DNA from: DASPWW01 sp963803425
Lineage (GTDB): Bacteria > Actinomycetota > Thermoleophilia > Solirubrobacterales > 70-9
Reading direction: 5' to 3'
Assembly: GCA_963803425.1 (NCBI GenBank)
Contig: CAWDMA010000001.1
Span: forward strand, 1,736,001 to 1,800,000
DNA: 64,000 nt
The notes below the pieces were generated by a model. The model did no database searches and was not told the origin of the DNA. It saw only the letters and a list, made by a program, of their open reading frames with translations. Shown here piece after piece: positions 58,919 through 64,000 of this stretch (position 1 is the stretch's first letter; every line of letters begins with the position of its first letter). A program made the position numbers and the translations under genes.

Positions 58919-60093
58919 CACGCGTCCAATCTAGCGGGAGCCTCGCACCTGTACGTCGACCGGGTCTCCTCCACGGCGGCCCGGTAGATCGACTCGATCG
59001 ACTCGCCCCGCTCGAATGCCCGCCGGGCGCGCTGAGCGCCGTTCAGCTCGGGGAGCGCCGGGTCCAGCCCGAGCGCGTCGCGCGCCGGCTCGGTCCATGC
59101 GAGCAGCCGGTCGAGCGCCTCGCGTGCCTCGATCTCGATGCCCGCCTCGAAGTCGATCAGCCGCCCGTCCATCCCGTAGCGGATCGCCCGCCACAGGTTC
59201 TCCTCGATCTCGCGCTGGCCGAGCGCCGGTGCCGGCGCCCCGGCGTCGTAGTCGAGCGCCGCCTGCGCGATGCACGCCGAGATCAGCGCCGCAAGCGCAA
59301 ACGACTCGTCGCCGCGCATCTGGGCGTCGCAGATCCGCACCTCGACGGTCCCGAACAGGTGGTGCGGGCGGACGCTCCACCACAGCTGCGTCGACTCGAC
59401 GATGCTGCGGGTGCGGATCAGGAGCTCGACGAAGTTCGCGTACGCCGCCCAGCCCCCGAACGCCTCCGGGATCCCGCAGCGCGGGAACACGCGGGTGAAG
59501 ATCTCGGTCCGGACCGAGTGCAGGCCGGTGTCCGTCGCATCCAGGAAGGGCGAGTTGGCGGAGACCGCGAGCAGCGTCGGCAGCACCCCCCGGAGCGCGT
59601 CGCACACCGCGATCGCCCGGTCCGCGCCGCGAATGCCCATGTGGACGTGGGTGCTCCATGTGTTGTTTCGCCTGACCACGTAGCCCAGATCCCGCTTCAG
59701 GCGCTGGTAGTGCGGGGTGTCGATGATCCGTTGGTCGAGGTAGCCCGCCCACGGATGCGATCCCATCGCCGCGAGCGCGATCCCGATCTCCTCCGCGGTC
59801 GCGAACAACCGCGCCCGGCGCTCCCGCTGCAGCTCCATCGCGGCGTCGAATGCCTCGGCCCGACCGGAGCGGATCTCGATCTCGGACGCGATCAGCTCGC
59901 CGGCCGCCGAGCCGGCGAGGACCTCGTCGCGATCGCACGCGGCGCGCAGATCCTCGAATCTCTGCACCAGCTCCAGGCTGGACGGGTCGACCAGGGCGAA
60001 CTCCTCCTCGAGGCCGATCGTGAAGTCCTCCGATTCCTCGAAGATCGCCCGTGATCGAGCGAGATCGAGGCTGGGATCGACCGAGCCGCTCAT
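58918..60093 (-). CDS. carboxylate-amine ligase, GCS2 family (YbdK-like)
   Basis: 391 residues with the glutamate-cysteine ligase family 2 core: FTIGLEEEFALVD, ELIASEIEIRSG, WSTHVHMGI, VLPTLLAVSANSPF and WWSVRPHHLFGTVEVRICD. Forms an amide bond using ATP; in YbdK-type proteins weak gamma-glutamylcysteine synthesis is reported. In actinobacteria related genes take part in thiol or ergothioneine-type metabolism, but specificity here is open. Located after rex. Confidence 0.88.
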   Translation of the reverse strand: MSGSVDPSLDLARSRAIFEESEDFTIGLEEEFALVDPSSLELVQRFEDLRAACDRDEVLAGSAAGELIASEIEIRSGRAEAFDAAMELQRERRARLFATAEEIGIALAAMGSHPWAGYLDQRIIDTPHYQRLKRDLGYVVRRNNTWSTHVHMGIRGADRAIAVCDALRGVLPTLLAVSANSPFLDATDTGLHSVRTEIFTRVFPRCGIPEAFGGWAAYANFVELLIRTRSIVESTQLWWSVRPHHLFGTVEVRICDAQMRGDESFALAALISACIAQAALDYDAGAPAPALGQREIEENLWRAIRYGMDGRLIDFEAGIEIEAREALDRLLAWTEPARDALGLDPALPELNGAQRARRAFERGESIESIYRAAVEETRSTYRCEAPARLDA

Positions 60094-60100
60094 CGGGACC

Positions 60101-60826
60101 TCAGGTCAGGTAGAAGTACAGCGCGTACAGCAGGTCGACCGCGGGGCTGGATGTGTGGACGGTGACCTCGGGCGGGACGTCGAGGAGCTGCTCCGAGTAG
60201 TTGAAGATGATCTTCACCCCGTTGTCGATCAGCCTGTCGGAGACCTCCTGGGCGGCGCCGGCGGGCACCGCGAGCACTCCCACTACGATCTCCTGCTCGC
60301 GGACGACATGGTCGAGCTCGGAGAAGTCCACCACCTCGAGCCCGTCGCCGACGTGCTTCCCGATCAGCTTCGAGCTGACGTCGAACACGGCGGCGATCCT
60401 GAACCCGTGGTCGGCGAAGATGTCGGAGCCGGCGATCGCCTGCCCGAGGTTGCCGGCCCCGAACAGGGCGATGTTGTGCTGGCCGGAGGTGCGGAGGATC
60501 TTCCGGATCTCCGACACCAGCGAGTCGACGTGGTATCCGACGCCGCGCTTGCCGAACTTCCCGAAACTTGACAGGTCGCGCCTGATCTGGGTCGAGTTGA
60601 TGTGCGTGTAGTCCTCGAGCTCCTGGGAGGAGATCGACTCCTTGCCCATCTTGCGGGCCTGGGTGAGCACCTGGAGGTAGCGCGACAGCCGCGCCGCGAC
60701 GCCGAGCGACAGTCGCTCGCCGTCGCCCATCGACAGCCCGCCGGCGTCCTGTTCGCGGTCGTCGGGATCCGCGCCGATCGGGTTCGCTTGGGCAGCCGCG
60801 TCGTACTCCAGTCGCTGCGGGCTCAT
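60101..60826 (-). CDS. rex: redox-sensing transcriptional repressor Rex
   Basis: 241 residues from ATG 60826, overlapping the glutaredoxin stop (ATGA). Winged-helix N-domain: LSRYLQVLTQARKMGKESISSQEL, HINSTQIRRDLSSFGKFGKRGVGY; Rossmann NAD(H) domain FGAGNLGQAI. A 33-residue acidic N-terminal tail (DAAAQANPIGADPDDREQD) precedes the usual start. Senses NADH/NAD+ and represses fermentation/respiration genes. Operator sequences TTGTGAA-N4-TTCACAA are not found upstream of it here. Confidence 0.95.
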   Translation of the reverse strand: MSPQRLEYDAAAQANPIGADPDDREQDAGGLSMGDGERLSLGVAARLSRYLQVLTQARKMGKESISSQELEDYTHINSTQIRRDLSSFGKFGKRGVGYHVDSLVSEIRKILRTSGQHNIALFGAGNLGQAIAGSDIFADHGFRIAAVFDVSSKLIGKHVGDGLEVVDFSELDHVVREQEIVVGVLAVPAGAAQEVSDRLIDNGVKIIFNYSEQLLDVPPEVTVHTSSPAVDLLYALYFYLT

Positions 60827-61059
60827 CCGGAGAGAGTATGCAGCTTGCCGGTCACCGCGTCGGCGTCCACGGCCAGCTCGGCGACGATCTCGCCCTCGAC
60901 CTCGACCACGGGGATCCGCTCCAGGTAGGCCGCGTGCAGGCTCGGATCGGACTCGATGTCGACCTCGCGCAGCTCGAACGGGACCCGCTCGCGGAGCCGG
61001 ACCAGGTCCTCCCTGGCGATCTCGCACAGATGGCACCCCACGCGCCAGTACAGAACCAC
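60823..61059 (-). CDS. glutaredoxin-like (DUF836) protein
   Basis: 78 residues from GTG 61059: VVLYWRVGCHLCEIA with redox motif CHLC, cis-Pro in RIPVVEV. This start gives the family's normal length. An ATG at 61128 would add 23 residues (DPATADAKRSTSPE) that are encoded by a hairpin element (61062-61098) and overlap tsaD. Because a twin of that element lies 1 nt before the tsaD ATG, the GTG right after this copy is preferred. Probable thiol-disulfide reductase. Confidence 0.85.
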   Translation of the reverse strand: MVLYWRVGCHLCEIAREDLVRLRERVPFELREVDIESDPSLHAAYLERIPVVEVEGEIVAELAVDADAVTGKLHTLSG

Positions 61060-61061
61060 TT

Positions 61062-61098
61062 CCGGCGACGTGCTCCGCTTCGCGTCCGCCGTCGCCGG
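61062..61098 (-). repeat. hairpin element, copy A (upstream of glutaredoxin gene)
   Basis: Nine-bp perfect stem CCGGCGACG / CGTCGCCGG (minus strand) around the 19-nt loop GCGGACGCGAAGCGGAGCA, which itself can form CGC-GAA-GCG. It lies 13 nt after the tsaD stop and 2 nt before the glutaredoxin GTG. Twin of copy B with three compensatory base-pair changes in the stem. Confidence 0.85.
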
Positions 61099-61111
61099 GT
61101 CGCGGGCGGGA

Positions 61112-62098
61112 TCAAGCGGCACTGGCATCCCAGCTCAGGTAGTCCGGATACGGGGCCGGGGCGACGAACCGGGCTGCGGATCCGATCATCGCGGCGTTGT
61201 CGGTGCACAGCTCCGGCGCGACCAGCTTCAGCCGCACCCCGCGGCGCTCGGACAGCTCTGCGGACCGCTCCCGGAGCAGCGAGTTCGCCGCGACCCCGCC
61301 GCCGAGCGCGACCGTGTCGAGGCCGGTCGCGTCGATCGCCCGCTCCAGCCGGTCGACGAGCTGCGCGACCACCGCCGCCTGGAAGCTCGCCGCGAGGTCG
61401 GCCGTCCGGGCGCGAACCACGTCGTCGCCGAGCTCGCGCACCGCGTACGCAAGCGCGGTCTTCAGGCCGCTGAAGCTGAAGTCGAGCGAGCGTCCCTCGC
61501 GCAGCGCCACCGGCAGCTCGAATGCCTCGGGGTCGCCGGCCGCGGCCTCGCGCTGGATCGCCGGCCCACCGGGGAAACCGAGCCCCAGCAGTCGCGCCGC
61601 CTTGTCGAGCGCCTCCCCGGCAGCGTCGTCGAGGGTCTGGCCGAGCAGCTCCTGCCCGGCGGGGTCGCGGACCGCGGCGAGCAGCGTGTGCCCGCCGCTC
61701 GCGATCAGGCACAGGAACGGGGGCTCGATCGGATCGGGCTCCAGGAAGCTCGCGGCTATGTGGCCCTGGAGGTGATCGACGCCAGCGAGCGGCTTGCGGA
61801 CGGCCGCCGCCAGCGCCTTCGCGGTCGACACCCCGACCAGGAGCGCGCCGATCAGACCGGGCCGCCGGGTGACCGCGAGCGAGTCGATACCACCGAGCGC
61901 CACGCCGGCCTCCTCGAGCGCGGTGTCGACGACGGGGTTGACCAGCTCCAGGTGGTGGCGCGACGCGACCTCCGGGACGACGCCGCCGTACCGCTCGTGG
62001 AAGGCGGCCTGGGACGAGATCACGTTGGAGAGAACCCGCGGACCGTCGGTGACGGCGGCGCAGGTGTCGTCGCACGACGTCTCGAGGGCAAGAATCAT
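61112..62098 (-). CDS. tsaD: tRNA N6-adenosine threonylcarbamoyltransferase TsaD
   Basis: 328 residues. Catalytic subunit of t6A37 synthesis (with TsaB and TsaE). ILALETSCDDTCAAVTD is the ASKHA phosphate loop; metal His pair in GVDHLQGH; GSGGHTLL-like IASGGHTLLAAV, and VALGGGVAANSLLRE near the end. ATG preceded by the hairpin element (62100-62136), which leaves no Shine-Dalgarno except the GGCGG arm. Normal family length. Confidence 0.95.
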   Translation of the reverse strand: MILALETSCDDTCAAVTDGPRVLSNVISSQAAFHERYGGVVPEVASRHHLELVNPVVDTALEEAGVALGGIDSLAVTRRPGLIGALLVGVSTAKALAAAVRKPLAGVDHLQGHIAASFLEPDPIEPPFLCLIASGGHTLLAAVRDPAGQELLGQTLDDAAGEALDKAARLLGLGFPGGPAIQREAAAGDPEAFELPVALREGRSLDFSFSGLKTALAYAVRELGDDVVRARTADLAASFQAAVVAQLVDRLERAIDATGLDTVALGGGVAANSLLRERSAELSERRGVRLKLVAPELCTDNAAMIGSAARFVAPAPYPDYLSWDASAA

Positions 62099-62099
62099 T

Positions 62100-62136
62100 C
62101 CGCCAATGTGCTCCGCTTCGCGTCCGCCATTGGCGG
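62100..62136 (-). repeat. hairpin element, copy B (upstream of tsaD)
   Basis: Nine-bp perfect stem CCGCCAATG / CATTGGCGG around loop GCGGACGCGAAGCGGAGCA, ending 1 nt before the tsaD ATG. Compared with copy A, stem positions 4, 6 and 8 differ and every change is matched on the other strand. A GTCCC-TTCG-GGGAC hairpin lies directly upstream. Confidence 0.88.
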
Positions 62137-62150
62137 GTCCCCGAAGGGAC
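62137..62150 (-). other. UUCG tetraloop hairpin upstream of copy B
   Basis: GTCCC-TTCG-GGGAC in the rimI-tsaD gap: a five-bp stem with the very stable cUUCGg loop in the mRNA. Absent from copy A's gap. Confidence 0.6.
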
Positions 62151-62152
62151 GG

Positions 62153-62647
62153 TCAGGCGCTCGGAACGGCAGCGGCCGCACCCTCCAGCCACATGATCAG
62201 GGCGTCCTCGCCGTTGTCGTGGTAGTAGCGGCGCCGCCGCCCCGCGGGCCGAAAGCCGAACTGCCGATACATCGCGATCGCCTCGTCGTTGGAAGTGCGC
62301 ACCTCGAGCGTGTAGCGGGCTTCAGGCCCGGCCGCGTCGAACATGCTCCGCATCAGCGCCGTCGCGATCCCGCGCCGCCGGTGGTCCGGCGAGACCGCGA
62401 TGTTCATCAGGTGCCACACGTCCGCGTACCGCGAGCAGACCAGGTACCCGGCCATTCCCGCCTCGTTGCTCGCGGCGAGGCAGATCCCGGACGGCTTCGA
62501 GAGCTCCAGCACGAACATCGCCAGCGACCACGGCGTCGTGAACGCCCGCCGCTCGATCGACAGCACCGACGGCAGGTCGCTGTAGGTGAGCCGGCGGATC
62601 CTCGCCTCCGACTCAGCCGGTGTTGCCGTCTCCACGATCTCGCTCAC
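62153..62647 (-). CDS. rimI: ribosomal-protein-alanine N-acetyltransferase RimI
   Basis: 164 residues, GNAT fold: RRLTYSDLPSVLSIERRAFTTPWS, acetyl-CoA loop VSPDHRRRGIATALM, EVRTSNDEAIAMYRQFGF, YYHDNGEDALIM. Acetylates N-terminal Ala of S18 or relatives. GTG 62647 overlaps tsaB by 35 nt; a GTG at 62635 is possible. Conserved tsaB-rimI-tsaD order. Confidence 0.93.
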   Translation of the reverse strand: MSEIVETATPAESEARIRRLTYSDLPSVLSIERRAFTTPWSLAMFVLELSKPSGICLAASNEAGMAGYLVCSRYADVWHLMNIAVSPDHRRRGIATALMRSMFDAAGPEARYTLEVRTSNDEAIAMYRQFGFRPAGRRRRYYHDNGEDALIMWLEGAAAAVPSA

Positions 62648-63350
62648 GCCAAATCTCCGCGTCCGGTGGTCTCAGATAGATGGGGGTGATCTCCCGGGGC
62701 GCCGATGCGGGCGCGCTTCCGGCCAGCACGCATACGTGCCGGGCGGAGAGCCTGTGCGCCGCGTCGGCGTCCGAGAGGACGTCGGCGCCGGCACCCTCGA
62801 GGTCTCCTCGAAATCGTATCGCCCCGTCGCCCGCTGCAAGCGGTGCGGCATCGAGCTCCGCCACCCTGCTCGCGAGCGCGGCGGGCGAGACCACGACGGG
62901 GCCCCAGATCGAGGCGCCGCCGGGGTCGTGGAGGGCGGCGAACACCTCCGACCGGCGCGCGTCGATCACCGCAAGCCGGGTCCTGCCGGGGGCGAGCGGG
63001 TGCTCGCCGATCCCCGCCGCGAGCGCGTCCAGCGTGCCCACCCCGGCGACCGGGCGCGGCAGGCCCTGCGCGAGCGCGCGGGCGGTCGCGATCCCCACCC
63101 GCACCCCGGTGAACGATCCCGGTCCCACCCCCACTCCGATCCGGTCGATCAGATCCCACCCTCCCGCCGCGTCCGCGGCCCGCTCGATCTCGGCGAGCAG
63201 CTCGGCGGCGTGCCTGGGACGGGACCCCGACGGCGCGGTGACGGAACGCTGCGTAACCGCCTCGCCGCCGCGCACCACCGCGACGGCGACGTCCGCCGTG
63301 GCCGTGTCGAACCCGAGGACGGTAGTGTCCGGACCGATGCGCGATTCCAT
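62613..63350 (-). CDS. tsaB: t6A biosynthesis protein TsaB
   Basis: 245 residues from ATG 63350 (MESRIGPDTTVLGFDTA). Inactive ASKHA paralogue that scaffolds TsaD: VLGFDTATADVAVAV, GVGPGSFTGVRVGIATARALAQGL. Its 5' end overlaps divergently, by 14 nt, the start of a small lipoprotein gene on the other strand. Part of tsaE-tsaB-rimI-tsaD. Confidence 0.93.
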   Translation of the reverse strand: MESRIGPDTTVLGFDTATADVAVAVVRGGEAVTQRSVTAPSGSRPRHAAELLAEIERAADAAGGWDLIDRIGVGVGPGSFTGVRVGIATARALAQGLPRPVAGVGTLDALAAGIGEHPLAPGRTRLAVIDARRSEVFAALHDPGGASIWGPVVVSPAALASRVAELDAAPLAAGDGAIRFRGDLEGAGADVLSDADAAHRLSARHVCVLAGSAPASAPREITPIYLRPPDAEIWRERDRGDGNTG

Positions 63351-63573
63351 CAGGTACAGGATTCTTGCCGCCGGCACGGCGCTGACGCTTGCCCTCGGAG
63401 CCGCAGCGGGGACGGGGTGCGGCTCGAACAGCGTCAACGACCAGGTCGACAAGGCGACGGACCAGATCGATCAGGCCACCACCGATGCGCAGAAGCAGCT
63501 GGACAAGGCGCAGAAGCAGGCGGACCAGGCCCAGAACGAGGCCCAGAAGCAGATCGACAAGGCCACCAAGTAG
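63337..63573 (+). CDS. small coiled-coil lipoprotein
   Basis: 78 residues on the plus strand. Signal peptide with lipobox GTGCGS, then a heptad-like QKQLDKAQKQADQAQNEA region ending DKATK: an Ala/Gln/Lys coiled coil resembling Braun-type or actinobacterial small lipoproteins. Its ATG lies inside the tsaB 5' end and its stop 14 nt before the tsaE stop. A TAGTGT hexamer 8 nt upstream suggests a leaderless mRNA. Confidence 0.7.
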   Translation: MRDSIRYRILAAGTALTLALGAAAGTGCGSNSVNDQVDKATDQIDQATTDAQKQLDKAQKQADQAQNEAQKQIDKATK

Positions 63574-63586
63574 AGCCGGCCCGCAC

Positions 63587-64000
63587 CTACTCCACGGCGA
63601 TCTCTCGATCGTCCGCGCCGGCGTGCCGGATCCGCACCCGGCGGACGCGGTGCTCGCCGTTCGCGAGCCGGCCGACGATCGGCTCTGCGATCGCCGGCCA
63701 CTCGACGAACCCGATCGCCTCCGGCGTCAGGTAGTCGTCGAGCAGCGCCGGGTCCTCGCCGGCGAGCGTCCCGAGCCGGTACAGGTCGAGGTGCGACACG
63801 GGCACCCGCCCGGCGTAGGTGCGCCCGATCGTGAAGGTCGGGGAGACGACCGGCTCGGTCACGCCCAGCGCCCGGCACGCCCCCCGGATCAGGGTCGTCT
63901 TCCCGGCGCCCAGCTCACCCGCGACCAGGACGACGTCTCCGGGCGCGAGCTCGGACGCCAGCCGCGCGCCCGCCGCCTCGGTCTCGGCGGCGCTCCGAGT
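63587..64000 (-). CDS. tsaE: t6A biosynthesis ATPase TsaE, N-terminus missing
   Basis: Open from the right edge without stop: 137 residues are visible and the first are cut off. Walker A GELGAGKTTLIRG, then TEPVVSPTFTIGRTYAGRVPVSHLDLYRL, the switch and ADP-binding segments of TsaE, and FVEWPAIAEPI. Resets the TsaBD complex by ATP hydrolysis. A GTG at 63862 starts only a truncated version and would lose Walker A. Confidence 0.92.
   Translation of the reverse strand, partial: TRSAAETEAAGARLASELAPGDVVLVAGELGAGKTTLIRGACRALGVTEPVVSPTFTIGRTYAGRVPVSHLDLYRLGTLAGEDPALLDDYLTPEAIGFVEWPAIAEPIVGRLANGEHRVRRVRIRHAGADDREIAVE

Noticed and set aside
1..64000. CRISPR array, prophage or insertion sequence
   Set aside because: No regularly spaced repeats, transposase, integrase or phage structural genes found; tandem repeats are all within coding regions.

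Overview
The window is a gene-dense, very GC-rich bacterial chromosome segment. It has about 60 protein genes, two tRNA genes, and no phage, IS element or CRISPR array. Gene content suggests a Gram-positive actinobacterium, most likely of the Thermoleophilia/Solirubrobacterales type. This placement is inference from gene order, many GTG/TTG starts, LAL-type LuxR and MarR regulators, a PaaI/DMT/MHS transporter-rich background and secreted proteins with ATTANRAGS-type repeats; no rRNA gene is present to confirm it.

Layout. 1-10.9 kb (minus strand) is a housekeeping run: aroE (fragment), mltG, ruvX, alaS, a GyrI-like protein, an IscU-like/MnmA fusion, a SnoaL-like protein, aspS, hisS and a metallo-beta-lactamase-fold hydrolase. 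11-13.2 kb is a divergent DHA2 drug exporter/MarR pair with a visible operator region. 13.2-23.6 kb encodes secreted proteins (a 1025-residue unknown, two overlapping RTX-repeat proteins, a TANRAG-repeat protein) and a large LAL regulator. 23.7-27.6 kb has an MHS transporter, glutamate formiminotransferase, a COG2309 peptidase, a KQGEQ-repeat lipoprotein and tRNA-Met. 27.7-30.1 kb holds a cysteine-poor IscA-like protein and a permease plus separate universal stress protein. 30.2-34.1 kb is a compact redox operon: small membrane protein, ApbE, ferric-reductase-like membrane protein, NuoF-like flavoprotein and ferredoxin. 34.4-42.6 kb is mixed (LigD-type ligase, transporters, sulfotransferase, thioesterase, Kelch protein). 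42.7-46.3 kb is a heterodimeric ABC exporter. 47.1-58.4 kb contains tRNA-Gln, a FAD oxidoreductase, two RCK/TrkA proteins, two permease-USP fusions and an H+-pyrophosphatase, which looks like a cation/energy homeostasis region. 58.5-64 kb (minus strand) is the t6A operon tsaE-tsaB-rimI-tsaD, continued by a glutaredoxin-like gene, rex, a GCS2-type ligase and a DUF1844 protein.

Most striking signals. (1) A 37-nt hairpin with an invariant 19-nt loop and a covarying 9-bp stem lies 1-2 nt before the start codon of both tsaD and the glutaredoxin gene; a decayed copy seems to lie in the interdomain linker of the IscU-MnmA fusion. (2) That fusion lacks the third scaffold cysteine and its MnmA half has a CxxC motif. 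(3) The ApbE/ferric-reductase/NuoF/ferredoxin operon has no visible flavinylation acceptor. (4) A shared promoter-plus-palindrome of about 54 bp precedes two neighbouring genes. (5) Many genes start 6-8 nt after a -10 box, i.e. appear leaderless.
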